Origin: Rhizobium giardinii bv. giardinii H152
GTDB taxonomy: Bacteria; Pseudomonadota; Alphaproteobacteria; Rhizobiales; Rhizobiaceae
Length of the DNA: 36,301 nucleotides
Assembly (NCBI RefSeq): GCF_000379605.1
Contig: NZ_KB902693.1
Location: 2,031-38,331, forward strand
Direction: 5' to 3'
Shown here: positions 1 through 8,053 of the stretch, in pieces
Numbering within the stretch: the stretch's first letter is position 1
How the letters are laid out: each line of letters starts with the position of its first letter
Made by a program: the position numbers and the translations under genes
The notes under the pieces: generated by a model
What the model saw: only the letters and a program-made list of their open reading frames with translations
Told to the model about the DNA's origin: nothing
Database searches by the model: none

Positions 1-159
1 CCGCCATAAACGGATCTGCGCAGGATAAATGTCATGGCGACGAGCGACATCACCAATGCGAACGCCCGGTTGATCGGCTTCAGCCAATATCGCCAGCCTC
101 GCTTCCTTCGACCACCGCCGCCTACGCTCAACGCCGGAAATGATCTCCATGCGAGCCAT
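1..159 (-). CDS. tnpA: IS66-family transposase accessory protein TnpA (OrfA), N-terminal part
   Basis: The partial reading frame of 53 residues begins at ATG 159 behind a GAGAGG Shine-Dalgarno sequence and is open to the window edge. The peptide contains RRRWSKEARLAILAEA followed by DVARRHDIYPAQIRLWR. This is the helix-turn-helix layout of the small IS3/IS66 OrfA proteins, which bind DNA and are needed with TnpB and TnpC for IS66 transposition. A second in-frame ATG lies three codons in, at 150. The C-terminal half and the following tnpB/tnpC genes would lie to the left of the window. The family call is confident; whether the gene is intact cannot be seen. Confidence 0.8.
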   Translation of the reverse strand, partial: MARMEIISGVERRRRWSKEARLAILAEADQPGVRIGDVARRHDIYPAQIRLWR

Positions 160-264
160 GCCAACCTCTCAGATCTGATATTAGTGTCAGCACTAATGCT
201 GGTTCTAATGCCAGAACATCGCCTAACTGGCTCGTTCAGCAAAATCCGCTCACCGGACGCTCAC
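1..264 (-). mobile_element. IS66-family element, left part only (runs off window)
   Basis: The minus strand carries the first 53 codons of an IS66 OrfA/TnpA protein. Beyond its start, the minus-strand sequence beginning at 264 reads GTGAGCGTCCGG, which resembles the start of an IS66-type terminal inverted repeat. Directly outside this point (265 onward) the sequence encodes a fragment of an unrelated integrase, which supports a junction at 264/265. The other end, and therefore the 8-bp target duplication typical of IS66, lies outside the window. The tnpA sequence differs clearly from the IS66 copy at the right edge, so the two are not the same element. Confidence 0.55.
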
Positions 265-393
265 CTCGATCCAGCCACGCCCCTCCTTCTTCGGATCGCG
301 TGGTCGAGACCGGTGACTTTGGGGGAGGCGCAGGCCACAGGCAAAACCGAGCAAGAGCATGGCGCGATCGCGCAGGCCACGCAGAGTGCCTGA
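265..393 (-). pseudogene. Tyrosine recombinase/phage integrase fragment
   Basis: Reading the minus strand from 393 gives SGTLRGLRDRAMLLLGFA, then GLR. This matches the start of the catalytic domain of tyrosine recombinases (typical wording: LRDRALLLLGFAGALRRSE). After GLR the expected RRSE.VGLD-like segment appears in another frame as KVTGLDHA, and the original frame resumes with EGRGWIE before the sequence stops at the IS66 terminus. The catalytic Arg-His-Arg-Tyr set is therefore incomplete, and at least one frameshift plus an insertion-sequence truncation are present. No start codon or upstream part is recognisable. It is a scrap of an old integrative element. Confidence 0.55.
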
Positions 394-630
394 TCAAGCT
401 GGGGGCAAGCCAGACAGTTTGATGCGAATACACAGCGGCTCTAAGATTCTCGACAACGGCCGCCGTTGGCGTCCAATGGCGACTTTCGGTCGATCACTAT
501 GAGATCGTGCCCCTTCACTTTTGCGAATCCTTTATGCGCTATAGCCCCTTTTCTCGGAAACACCGCATCCGACCGCTGACATCCCGAACTCTTCCGTCGA
601 TCCGGATGCGTGGTGTGAATCTTTCTAACG
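394..630. other. Stretch without a recognisable gene
   Basis: Open frames exist on both strands here, but none has a convincing ribosome binding site or a recognisable protein family. The segment lies between the integrase scrap and the end of the minus-strand operon and probably holds decayed sequence. I saw no strong terminator hairpin with a T-run for the operon that ends at 631. Confidence 0.4.
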
Positions 631-954
631 TCAGGAAAATGGCGTCGCTTCGGCAGAGGACCAAAAGATTGCCGGCGGGGCAGCGCACGACAGATCGATC
701 GAGATCTCCAGGATATTCGCCTCAAGGACAGCTTGTATGCCGAACAGGAGGAGGATGTTTTCTGCTGCCACCCAAAGAAACAAGTCCTTGTCGGAAGATT
801 TGAGAATTGCCTGACCCCCGTCGAATTTCAGCGAAGTCTCGCGACCGCGATGCGTCGTCGAAAACCGCAGCACGACCCCCAGGATGTCGAGCCTCTCGCG
901 CAACGCACTTAAATTTGGCACGCGAACAGAAGTTTGCGAATAGCATTCATACAT
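631..954 (-). CDS. Small DUF2218-like protein, last gene of the minus operon
   Basis: A 107-residue soluble protein whose ATG at 954 is preceded by AGAGG at 5-nt spacing; a GTG at 960 is in frame but overlaps that site. It starts 30 bp after the oxoamine synthase stop on the same strand, so it is probably co-transcribed. The layout (an N-terminal arginine-rich half, a short SLKFDGGQAIL strand, alternating hydrophobic helix, and a late aromatic-tryptophan IFWSS end) resembles DUF2218 proteins. These are about 100 residues long and have no established biochemical role. The similarity is judged by eye and is weak. No catalytic residues, membrane segment or signal peptide is visible. That it is a gene is fairly likely; the family name is tentative. 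Confidence 0.55.
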   Translation of the reverse strand: MYECYSQTSVRVPNLSALRERLDILGVVLRFSTTHRGRETSLKFDGGQAILKSSDKDLFLWVAAENILLLFGIQAVLEANILEISIDLSCAAPPAIFWSSAEATPFS

Positions 955-984
955 TTCCACCTCTATGGGCGCGCTGCGCTTCGT

Positions 985-2238
985 TCATGCCTCGGCCTGG
1001 CGAATCTCCGCTCTGATCGCATCGATCGCAGCGCAGATGTCTCGGATCTGGGACTGGGTATGCGAGGAAGTTAGGCAGATGCGCAATCCCGCTTCGCCGC
1101 GAGAAATCGTGGGAAAGAAAATTGCTGATGTATAGAATCCAAGCTGGAGGAGTTGCCTTGCTGCAGCGACGGAAAGCAGTTCGTCTCCCAGTCGGATCGT
1201 TCGGATAGGCAGGTCGCTTGCCATGTCCCGTGTCGGTATCAACTGGTCAAGGAGTGCTAGATTCTGCCTGAGCGTCTCCTGTCTTTTGACGAGCTCTTCC
1301 GTTCGATGAATTCTTGCCGATGCCTCCGCCGCGCCAATCGCCGCCGTGTTCAAGGATGCCGAGAATGCGTGGGCAATCGCAAATCGTCTGAACAGCAACT
1401 CCTGCGCAGCCGTGCCGAGCATCAGCATGCCACCCGAAGCGCCAAAACCCTTGCCAAGCGACGCGGCGACGATCGTCCGCTCGCCAAGCTCCTTAAAGGT
1501 GGCGCGGGCGAAGCCAGAACCGTTCTCCCCAACGATGGAAATTCCGTGGGCATCATCGATATAAAGAAAGAGACCGTATTTCTCCTGAAGGACACGAAGT
1601 TCGGCGAGAGGTGCACTTCCTCCCATCGAATAGACGCCATCGCAGACATACGCGACCGTCTTATGGGTGCGGCACAAAGCCTCGAGCGTCGTCAAATCAT
1701 TGTGCCGGATCGTTTCCACGCTCGTTTCGCCCGAAACTGTCGCCTTGTGGTGCGCAAGCGTCGCGTGGGCGAGACGGTCAAAGACAATGAGTGGCTTTTG
1801 CCCTGCTGTCAGGTGACCGGAGGCGAGCAACGGCAGGGCGCTCATATTGGCCGCAAGAACCGTTGTAAATGTCACTACCCGTGCGTGAAACAGGTCTGAA
1901 AGGTTCTCCTCGAGTTCGCCGAGGATGCCGAAGTTGAGACGGGTTCGCGCACATGACCAATGCAGCGAGCCTGCTTCATTGACCGCCCGTGCGGCGCCCG
2001 CTGCGATGTCAGGGTGATTATCGAGGCCAAGGTAAGAGCACCGCACGAAATCGACAACTTTAGGTCCGCCATGTGCCAACTGAACGGTACGGTCCGCAAG
2101 CGGCATGGCATAGAGCGCCATGATGCCCTGGTAGTGAGCGGCCTCGAAATTCGGAGCAGCAGCACTGATCATTGCTGCGGTGTTGCGAAAGCGGGCCTGT
2201 GCGTTCCTGCCCGTTGATTGTTGAAATGTATCACTCAC
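985..2238 (-). CDS. PLP-dependent alpha-oxoamine synthase (KBL/AONS/CqsA-like)
   Basis: A 417-residue fold-type I PLP enzyme. It has the PLP-binding Asp in YIDDAHG (D228), the Schiff-base Lys in SLGKGFGASGG (K263) and the early FVRCSYLGLDNHP segment. All are hallmarks of the family that condenses an acyl-CoA with an amino acid and releases CoA and usually CO2. The ALA-synthase glycine-loop signature is absent and SLHWSCARTRLNFG stands at the matching place, so it is not a plain HemA. Members include 2-amino-3-ketobutyrate ligase, AONS, serine palmitoyltransferase and the autoinducer synthases CqsA/LqsA; I cannot choose among them. The start is GTG 2238, fixed by AAGGAGGT five bases upstream. 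It lies downstream of a degenerate response regulator (105-bp gap) and upstream of the DUF2218-like gene. Confidence 0.85.
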   Translation of the reverse strand: MSDTFQQSTGRNAQARFRNTAAMISAAAPNFEAAHYQGIMALYAMPLADRTVQLAHGGPKVVDFVRCSYLGLDNHPDIAAGAARAVNEAGSLHWSCARTRLNFGILGELEENLSDLFHARVVTFTTVLAANMSALPLLASGHLTAGQKPLIVFDRLAHATLAHHKATVSGETSVETIRHNDLTTLEALCRTHKTVAYVCDGVYSMGGSAPLAELRVLQEKYGLFLYIDDAHGISIVGENGSGFARATFKELGERTIVAASLGKGFGASGGMLMLGTAAQELLFRRFAIAHAFSASLNTAAIGAAEASARIHRTEELVKRQETLRQNLALLDQLIPTRDMASDLPIRTIRLGDELLSVAAARQLLQLGFYTSAIFFPTISRGEAGLRICLTSSHTQSQIRDICAAIDAIRAEIRQAEA

Positions 2239-2343
2239 GGCGACCTCCTTCGCTACCTAAGCGCGAAGCAAGCCATGGCATTCGCGGAATGACAACGAAG
2301 CTTCCGTGAAAGAAACGTCAAGATTTGCAAAAATTGGGAGCGG

Positions 2344-3054
2344 TCAGTGGTCGCTATCGGTGATATCTACGACATAGCCATTCGAGCGGATGGTACGAAT
2401 GATCGTTCTTCCTAAGATCCGGTCGAGTGCTCGACGAAGATTTGCAATGTGAACATCCACGGTGCGGGCGTTGACATAATGGTTTGGCGGCCAGGCCGTT
2501 TCGATGAGATCGCTGCGTGAAAGCACGCGCCCCGGTGTCTCTAGAAGCCGCTTCAGCAGCCGGAACTCGATGGGGCTCAGCTGTGCGCTGCCTTCGTTGC
2601 AGGTGACAAGGCGCGTCTTTTCATCGATTTGGAGATCGCCAAAAGGAAGGCTTGGGGATGGCGACGTTCTAAGCTCCTCGATGTTTGTCGCTGCCCTGGA
2701 GAAGGCGCGCAAGTAGGAGAGGATACGTTCGGGTGAGACCGGTCGGACGAAACCCTCATCAATCCCGGCCTTCAAAAGGGCGAGATAGCCCTGCTCGTTG
2801 TGAGCGCGGATGAGCGCAAGGATCGGTAAATGCGCCGTCAAAGGACTTGTCTTCAGGTCACTGCAGAACGTCGTCGCATCATCGATGTCGTCACCGGTGT
2901 CGACGAGCACAGCGATAACAACCGATATGTCCGAGCTTGCGACGAAGTCGAAATCGACGGCAAGAGACGCCCGAAAACCCGCGGTCGCCAGGATGTAACT
3001 CATCAGCATGTAGAAGTCTGGATCCCTGGAATGAATCATCACGAGATCGGTCAT
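2344..3054 (-). CDS. Winged-helix response regulator with degenerate receiver
   Basis: A 236-residue OmpR/PhoB-type protein. Residues 1-120 form a receiver-like domain. The likely phospho-acceptor D52 (VLVDTG) remains, but the acidic pair that binds Mg2+ reads S9-R10 and the conserved Lys before the last Pro is Arg (FVRPVSP). Residues about 135-236 are a typical trans_reg_C winged helix (LSPIEFRLLKRLLETPGRVLSR, then RTVDVHIANLRRAL and IRSNGYVV). Such atypical receivers often work without phosphorylation; that this one does is inferred. No histidine kinase lies nearby. It sits between the transporter genes and the oxoamine synthase on the same strand. A distant relative with the same kind of losses ends the opposite operon. 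Confidence 0.85.
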   Translation of the reverse strand: MTDLVMIHSRDPDFYMLMSYILATAGFRASLAVDFDFVASSDISVVIAVLVDTGDDIDDATTFCSDLKTSPLTAHLPILALIRAHNEQGYLALLKAGIDEGFVRPVSPERILSYLRAFSRAATNIEELRTSPSPSLPFGDLQIDEKTRLVTCNEGSAQLSPIEFRLLKRLLETPGRVLSRSDLIETAWPPNHYVNARTVDVHIANLRRALDRILGRTIIRTIRSNGYVVDITDSDH

Positions 3055-3087
3055 GGCATGGTCAAGCCTCTTAGACTGTTTGAGGGA

Positions 3088-3126
3088 CCAACCGATTGAT
3101 CGCCATTGGGGCGAGTGATCCGTTGG
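3088..3126. repeat. Imperfect inverted repeat between binding-protein and regulator genes
   Basis: CCAACCGATTGATCGCC and GGCGAGTGATCCGTTGG form a 17-bp imperfect hairpin (13 pairs match) with a very short loop. It lies in the 101-bp gap between the transporter binding-protein gene and the response-regulator gene of the minus operon. There is no T-run on either side, so a simple terminator is unlikely. It could be an mRNA processing/stability hairpin or an operator for one of the local regulators; nothing decides this. Confidence 0.35.
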
Positions 3127-3155
3127 CCGAATGAACCGTAGTGGTAGTGATGATC

Positions 3156-4220
3156 TTACCGCACCCAGTCATTCCATCGCTGCAGCAGCATGGCGGCATT
3201 GGCATTGATCCAGGCCGCGTCGGGAACGATCACACTGTCCTTGATTTCTGCCGTCGTTGGCATGGTTTTGCGCGACGCTTCCGACATCAGGGAGATCGCC
3301 TCTGTGCTCGGGGGCGTACAGGAGAGGATGTCGCAGGCGTTGGCTTGGACGGCCGGATTGTCGAGCCAGAATGCAATGAGCTTCAGGGCATTCTCCCGAT
3401 GCGGTGCGCCCTTGATCAATGCAATCCTGTCACCGACGAGGAACGAGGCTTTGTAAGACCAGCCGATTGGCAAACCATCATTCCTCATGGCTTTTGCCCG
3501 CGTCAGCCAGATTTGGCCCACGTCGTACTCGCCGTCGCGGAAGCCCTGCACGCTTTGATCGCCAGTTCTCCACCACAGCGTCACGTCGTTGCGGATTTCG
3601 TCGAGCTTGCGGAACGCCCGATCCACGTCCAGCGGGAAAAGCTCGTCTTTCTTGACCCCGTCGGCCAGAAGTGCTGCCGCAAGCACGCGCCAAGGATCGT
3701 CGAAATTTGGAAACGCTCTGCCGCCGGGATACTTCCCGGGATTCCACATATCTGCCCAGGTCTCGGGTTCCGGTCGATCACTCGTCCTGTAGACGAGTAA
3801 CGTTGCCGTCGATTGCAACAGCGCACCTCCGGCCTCGCATGCGTTGCTTGCGAGGTCCACTTTGGTGGAAAAGCGAGCGCAAAAGGTCGTCAGGTCTTCA
3901 GTGACCTCGCGATGTGCATCGGATGCTGCCTGGATTTCTCCATCGAGATAGACGTCCCAGGTAACATTTCCTGATTTGACCATCGCGGCAGCCTTGGCCC
4001 GCATTTCGGCGTTCGTCGCTGAAACGACGGTGACCTCTATGCCCGTGGCCCTGGTGAATGGATCGAACCAGGCCTCCTTCAGAGCGCGATCATAGGCGCC
4101 ACCGGTTGAACCAATGACTACGCGATCTTCGGCAGTTGCCGGACGATTTGCCATAAGTGCTGTGGCGACAATGACGAGGCTGACAACGCTGTGAGCATGG
4201 CTTTTCCGTTGAGGTCTCAT
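3156..4220 (-). CDS. ABC transporter periplasmic binding protein, PotD/spermidine-putrescine type
   Basis: A 354-residue secreted protein: a charged N-terminus, a hydrophobic stretch (VVSLVIVATALMA) and a probable signal-peptidase cleavage after ATAEDR. The mature part follows the family-1/8 solute-binding layout (VVIGSTGGAYDRALKEAWFD, TWDVYLDGEI, FPNFDDPWRV, GWSYKASFLVGDRIALIKGA). Cys pairs in TFCARF...NACEAGG and NACDILSC could form disulfides. The ATG at 4220 overlaps the upstream permease stop in an ATGA arrangement, showing translational coupling. PotD-like proteins bind polyamines, 2-aminoethylphosphonate, GABA-like compounds or other small cations, so the ligand cannot be read from the sequence. 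Confidence 0.85.
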   Translation of the reverse strand: MRPQRKSHAHSVVSLVIVATALMANRPATAEDRVVIGSTGGAYDRALKEAWFDPFTRATGIEVTVVSATNAEMRAKAAAMVKSGNVTWDVYLDGEIQAASDAHREVTEDLTTFCARFSTKVDLASNACEAGGALLQSTATLLVYRTSDRPEPETWADMWNPGKYPGGRAFPNFDDPWRVLAAALLADGVKKDELFPLDVDRAFRKLDEIRNDVTLWWRTGDQSVQGFRDGEYDVGQIWLTRAKAMRNDGLPIGWSYKASFLVGDRIALIKGAPHRENALKLIAFWLDNPAVQANACDILSCTPPSTEAISLMSEASRKTMPTTAEIKDSVIVPDAAWINANAAMLLQRWNDWVR

Positions 4221-5107
4221 TGGTCGTGCTCTCCTGTTTGGATTTGAGGGCTTTCGGCTTTCAACAGAAGCTGCGCGAAGCCGATGAGAAAAAGGGAGGC
4301 AAAGACCACCACGGTGGACGCGGCCGCAATCACCGGCGTCAGATTGAAGTCGATGTCCTCGAACATCTTGCGCCCGATGGATTTTCCTCCGACGTCAGAA
4401 ATGAAAAAGGCGACAGTTGCCTCGTCAAATGAAGCAAGAAAAGAGAACACGGCTCCCGAAGCCAAGCTCGGAGCGATGTTCGGCAAGGTAACGTGGATGA
4501 AGGCCTGCGCCCGGTTGGCACCGCAATTTAGTGCCGCAAGATCGAGCGCCGGGTCAAGCCGCTGAAGTGCCGCCATCACCGTGATTACCACGAAGGGCAC
4601 CGCAAGAACCGTGTGTCCGATCAGAAAACCCGCAAGTGTTCCTGTCAGTTGCAGGGGCGATAAGACCAGATAGAGTGCGACGCCAAGCACGATATGAGGA
4701 ACGACCAGCGGCCCCATCGAGAGCGCGTGCAGCATCCCCTTGAACGGTACATCACCTCGAACGATGGCAAGAGCAGCCAGCGTGCCGACGGTTGTGGCCG
4801 TCAACGAAGTCGCAATGGCGATGCGCAAACTGAACCAGGTTGCTGCCATCCAGTCAGGGTCGCTGAAATACGCTGCATACCACATCCAAGTCAGGCCTTG
4901 AGGCGGGAACTGGAGATGTGACGTCGTGCTGAGCGACATCGGAATGATGATCAATGTCGGCAAGATAAGAAAAAGGAGAATGAGTGTCACGGCGAGCCCT
5001 CCCAGCAAAGTGAGGGCAGTTCGGGCGGCGGGGCCGTGTCGCGGTTGGCGTCGGATCATAGGCTCGACCGCCGTTTCGTGCTGCAAGATGCTTTGGTCAA
5101 TGAACAC
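4217..5107 (-). CDS. ABC transporter permease, PotC type
   Basis: A 296-residue inner-membrane protein with about six hydrophobic segments, the first being LLGGLAVTLILLFLILP. The EAA loop that contacts the ATPase is near DLAALNCGANRAQAFIHVTLPNIAPS. The start is uncertain. GTG 5107 has AAGGA eight bases upstream and overlaps the preceding permease gene by 11 bp; ATG 5059 gives a 280-residue protein but a poor ribosome binding site. Its stop overlaps the binding-protein start. With the other permease it forms the channel of the importer. Confidence 0.85.
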   Translation of the reverse strand: MFIDQSILQHETAVEPMIRRQPRHGPAARTALTLLGGLAVTLILLFLILPTLIIIPMSLSTTSHLQFPPQGLTWMWYAAYFSDPDWMAATWFSLRIAIATSLTATTVGTLAALAIVRGDVPFKGMLHALSMGPLVVPHIVLGVALYLVLSPLQLTGTLAGFLIGHTVLAVPFVVITVMAALQRLDPALDLAALNCGANRAQAFIHVTLPNIAPSLASGAVFSFLASFDEATVAFFISDVGGKSIGRKMFEDIDFNLTPVIAAASTVVVFASLFLIGFAQLLLKAESPQIQTGEHDQ

Positions 5108-5990
5108 TGTGAAATCCTTTGCTGAGCGAGAGGGCCCTGCGGAACAGGAAGACGATGAGGAGAGCGACGGCCAAAAGGACTGTCGAGAGTGCCGCGGCAA
5201 ACGGCCAATCCAGAAGAACGGTTGTCTGCTGACCAATGAGCGTCGCCATCAACATTGAACCCGGACCGCCGATCAACGCAGGGGTAATGTAAAAGCCAAG
5301 CGCAAGAACGAAGCAGAGGATGGCGCCGGCAAAGAGGCCGGGCAGACTGAGCGGCAGCGTTATCGAAAAGAAAGTCCGGAAAGGCCCCGCGCCAAGATTG
5401 GCGGCTGCGCGCGCAAAATCCGGTGGAAGCGTCCGGAGCGTCGCGTAAATCGGCAGAATGGCGAAAGGCAAGAGGATATGGGTCATGCCCATGACCACGG
5501 TGCCCAGCGTGTAGAGTAGCTTTAACGGTTGATCCGACAACCCGGCACTTTGCAGGAAATCGTTGACGAGGCCGTTTCGTTGTAGGAGGACGATCCAAGC
5601 ATACGATCTGATGAGAACCGACGTCCAGAGGGGTATGAAAACGCAGGCGGCCGTGATAAGCGCTGCTTTCCCTCGAAGTCGGGTCATGGCGAAAGCGACC
5701 GGATATCCAAGCAGGATACAAAAGACCGTGACCGCTGCTGCAGTCGCCACGGTCGTCGTCATCACGCGCACGTAAAGAAAATCCTCTAAGAGCCGCACAT
5801 AGCTTTCGGCGCCATTCGCAAAACTGAGTGCTACAAGTTTTGACAGAGGATACAGGAATCCGGTCGCGAACGTCGCAACAAGCGGGAAGGCCAGGAGCCA
5901 CGATGTGAGGGGTGCATAGCGGCTGGCGTGACGGGGCCGAATGATCGCCGCCAGCGGGCCTTGCCTTCGATGGGATGCTACGATGTTCAT
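5097..5990 (-). CDS. ABC transporter permease, PotB type
   Basis: A 297-residue inner-membrane protein with about six membrane segments (for example LLAFPLVATFATGFLYPL and TVATAAAVTVFCILLGYPVA). The EAA loop reads ARAAANLGAGPFRTFFSITLP. ATG 5990 shares its A with the TGA of the ATPase gene (TGATG), which chose the start; an in-frame GTG at 5993 is the only nearby alternative. Order and overlaps (ATPase, PotB-like, PotC-like, binding protein) match polyamine/aminoethylphosphonate-type importers. Confidence 0.85.
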   Translation of the reverse strand: MNIVASHRRQGPLAAIIRPRHASRYAPLTSWLLAFPLVATFATGFLYPLSKLVALSFANGAESYVRLLEDFLYVRVMTTTVATAAAVTVFCILLGYPVAFAMTRLRGKAALITAACVFIPLWTSVLIRSYAWIVLLQRNGLVNDFLQSAGLSDQPLKLLYTLGTVVMGMTHILLPFAILPIYATLRTLPPDFARAAANLGAGPFRTFFSITLPLSLPGLFAGAILCFVLALGFYITPALIGGPGSMLMATLIGQQTTVLLDWPFAAALSTVLLAVALLIVFLFRRALSLSKGFHSVH

Positions 5991-7084
5991 CACTCGACCC
6001 TTTCCGCATCAAAGATCCTGAGCGCTTCGGAACAAAGGACAAGCGCGACGTGAGAACCGCGCTGCGGCAGCGAGCGAAAGCTGGATGGCACATCGGCGCG
6101 CAGCACGAGGTCTGGACTGCCGTGCAGACGCACGAGCGCGGTTCTTGTTGCTCCGGCAAAAACTATTGTCTCTATCGTTCCCGACAGACTTTGCGCATCA
6201 TGGTCCTGATAGGGTGCGATGGAGATATGTTCGGGGCGCGCGGCGATTCTGACAGCCGCTCCCTCCCTTTGCCGGTAGGTCGAACGTCCCGTCGGCCTCG
6301 GGACCTGAATAACAGTATTGCGGACTTTTATCCCGGTGTGGGACCGATCCTGGCCGCAGACGATGCCGGGAACGAAATTGATCGATCCCACGAAATCGGC
6401 GACGAACGCGCTATCAGGATTGGAATAAAGGTCGCTCGGTGTCCCGATCTGTTCAACTCGGCCCTTGTGCATGACCGCCACGCGGTCCGACATCGTGAGC
6501 GCCTCTTCCTGGTCATGCGTCACATAGATGACAGTTGCGCCAATCCGTTCCTGGATCCGCTTTATTTCGAACTGCATCGCCTCCCGTAGCTTTTTGTCGA
6601 GTGCGCCCAACGGCTCATCCATGAGAATGACGGGAGGATCAAAAACAAGCGTCCGCGCCACTGCCACCCGTTGCTGCTGGCCGCCCGAGAGTTGGTGAGG
6701 GTAGCGATGCTGCAAACCGTGAAGCTGCACGAGCTCCAACATGGCATCGATGCGCTTGTCAGCGCTTTGTCCCCTTGCCAGATCTCGCATTCTCAAGGGG
6801 AACGCGATATTCTGCCGAACGGTCATGTGCGGGAACAGGGCATACTTTTGGAAAACCATGCCAATGTTGCGCCGATTGGGTGCCAGCATTGTCACGTCCC
6901 GGTCACCGACCCGGATCGAACCGGCTGTTGGTGGCTCGAACCCGGCAATCATGGTGAGAAGTGTCGTCTTCCCGGACCCTGAGGGGCCGACGATTGAAAC
7001 AAACTCGCCTGCACCGACTTCAAGATCCGTCTGTCGTACTGCCCATACCGTGCCATACGTCTTCTCGACGTGGCGAAGTGTCAT
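5990..7084 (-). CDS. ABC transporter ATPase, PotA type
   Basis: A 364-residue ATPase with Walker [13 protein letters not shown]-loop [11 protein letters not shown], signature [15 protein letters not shown], Walker [13 protein letters not shown] and switch His in [10 protein letters not shown]-terminal TOBE-like part ([12 protein letters not shown]) is typical of the PotA/UgpC group. ATG 7084 gives the normal family start ([11 protein letters not shown]) although its ribosome binding site is weak. A TTG at 7099 has AAGGA upstream and may be used instead. The frame is open up to 7216, but that extension overlaps the GntR operator and is unlikely to be translated. It is the first gene of the minus operon. 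Confidence 0.88.
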   Translation of the reverse strand: MTLRHVEKTYGTVWAVRQTDLEVGAGEFVSIVGPSGSGKTTLLTMIAGFEPPTAGSIRVGDRDVTMLAPNRRNIGMVFQKYALFPHMTVRQNIAFPLRMRDLARGQSADKRIDAMLELVQLHGLQHRYPHQLSGGQQQRVAVARTLVFDPPVILMDEPLGALDKKLREAMQFEIKRIQERIGATVIYVTHDQEEALTMSDRVAVMHKGRVEQIGTPSDLYSNPDSAFVADFVGSINFVPGIVCGQDRSHTGIKVRNTVIQVPRPTGRSTYRQREGAAVRIAARPEHISIAPYQDHDAQSLSGTIETIVFAGATRTALVRLHGSPDLVLRADVPSSFRSLPQRGSHVALVLCSEALRIFDAERVE

Positions 7085-7204
7085 CCGTTGTCCGATCAAA
7101 TCGTTTTTTCCTTGTTGTGTAGGAGTTCCGTTTTGCACCTTTGCTAGATGCTCCTTCTCCGCCCATCGGGGCGTGCGTGACTTTACCCACCCGAATCGGT
7201 AATA

Positions 7205-7216
7205 TTGATGCGTCAA
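7205..7216. promoter_or_regulatory. Probable GntR operator A (minus-operon side)
   Basis: TTGATGCGTCAA is a near palindrome of the same type as the sites at 7244 and 8013. Its centre lies 41 bp from that of operator B. It sits about 120 bp upstream of the ATPase start, in the divergent region between the transporter operon and the GntR gene, as expected for a regulator that controls both directions. Confidence 0.5.
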
Positions 7217-7243
7217 AACTTTGCAAAACCTTCACACTTCATT

Positions 7244-7259
7244 TTTTGTTGCATCAAAA
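7244..7259. promoter_or_regulatory. Probable GntR operator B
   Basis: TTTTGTTGCATCAAAA is a 16-bp near-perfect palindrome 32 bp upstream of the GntR ATG. FCD-type GntR regulators bind short palindromes of this size and usually repress their own gene. The match to the perfect copy at 8013 is close, which makes chance unlikely. Confidence 0.6.
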
Positions 7260-7291
7260 GAATGCAGTGTCAACACGTGCAGGATGAAAAT

Positions 7292-7981
7292 ATGAACGAA
7301 ACTCTATCGATGGACGCAAGTCAAAAGCAAAACGCAAACCTTGGGGACGCAGCCTATGCGGAATTGAAGGAGCGGTTGAGCAGGGGCGCCTACCGACCTG
7401 GAGACAAGCTGACAGTGCGGTCGGTCGCCGAGGTGCTGGGTGTCAGTTCAACGCCAGCGCGCGATGCGATAAATCGCCTCGCCGCGGAAAGTGTGCTCGT
7501 TTATGCTGGCCCCAAAACAGTTATCGTTCCCATCCTCACGGAAGCCGATTTGCGGGAGATTACACTTATTCGTATCGCGCTTGAGGGATTGGCTGCTCAG
7601 CTTGCGGTCACTCATTGCAAACCTGAGCATATTGAAAAATTGGGTGAAATTCAGAAGTGTATCAACACTGCTCTTGCAGACAGAGCTTACGAGACGGCAC
7701 TATGGTATAACAAGGAGTTCCATTTTTTGGTGTACGGACTGTCTGGCTTGCCGCACCTCGTGTCGTTGATCGACGCCCAATGGCGGCGTGTCGGCCCGTC
7801 CTTCTATGGCCTCTATCCTGAATTTGCGGATGAGAAGCATGGGGTGCGCAACCATCAGATGGCGATGGAGGCGCTTGCCGACGGTGATGGCGGTGCGCTA
7901 CGCGCGGCGTTCGAAAATGACATCCGTGACGGGTATCGACGGTTGCGGCTTGCCGTGCGGGAGTGCACGTCTCGGTCATAA
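7292..7981 (+). CDS. GntR-family (FadR/FCD) transcriptional regulator
   Basis: A 229-residue regulator. Residues about 15-80 are the winged helix (DAAYAELKERLSRGAYRPGDKLTVRSVAEVLGVSSTPARDAINRLAAE), and the rest is an all-helical FCD-type effector domain (LREITLIRIALEGLAAQLA, then NKEFHFLVYGLSG). ATG 7292 was chosen because AGGA lies seven bases upstream; an earlier in-frame ATG at 7262 abuts operator B. It stands between the transporter operon and the enzyme operon and is flanked on both sides by matching palindromes, so it probably represses both and itself. Effectors of this family are usually the substrate or a product of the pathway. Confidence 0.88.
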   Translation: MNETLSMDASQKQNANLGDAAYAELKERLSRGAYRPGDKLTVRSVAEVLGVSSTPARDAINRLAAESVLVYAGPKTVIVPILTEADLREITLIRIALEGLAAQLAVTHCKPEHIEKLGEIQKCINTALADRAYETALWYNKEFHFLVYGLSGLPHLVSLIDAQWRRVGPSFYGLYPEFADEKHGVRNHQMAMEALADGDGGALRAAFENDIRDGYRRLRLAVRECTSRS

Positions 7982-8012
7982 GTTTTTTGTTATACCGTCT
8001 TGACGTTCGTCA

Positions 8013-8030
8013 TTTTTGTTGCAACAAAAA
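8013..8030. promoter_or_regulatory. Probable GntR operator C (perfect palindrome)
   Basis: TTTTTGTTGCAACAAAAA is a perfect 18-bp palindrome in the 100-bp gap between the GntR gene and the aminotransferase gene. It is the best copy of the local operator motif and defines the consensus. Its position implies a promoter for the enzyme genes separate from that of gntR. Confidence 0.65.
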
Positions 8031-8053
8031 GTCAAGCTTGTGCAAAGTTTGTG

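Noticed and set aside
34..393. 119-codon open frame on the plus strand
   Set aside because: It runs antisense to the IS66 tnpA start and the integrase fragment, has no ribosome binding site and no recognisable family.
441..725. 94-codon minus-strand frame after the small DUF2218-like gene
   Set aside because: It overlaps the end of that gene in another frame, has no good ribosome binding site, and its sequence is Arg/Ser-rich without a family.
1306..1899. 197-codon plus-strand frame
   Set aside because: Antisense shadow of the oxoamine synthase gene; the minus frame has the catalytic motifs.
985..2238. Identity as 5-aminolevulinate synthase (hemA)
   Set aside because: The ALA-synthase Gly-rich substrate loop is not present at the expected place, where SLHWSCARTRLNFG stands instead; the context is not haem synthesis.
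7085..7216. Extended N-terminus of the transporter ATPase
   Set aside because: The extra 44 residues precede the normal family start, begin at TTG and overlap operator A.
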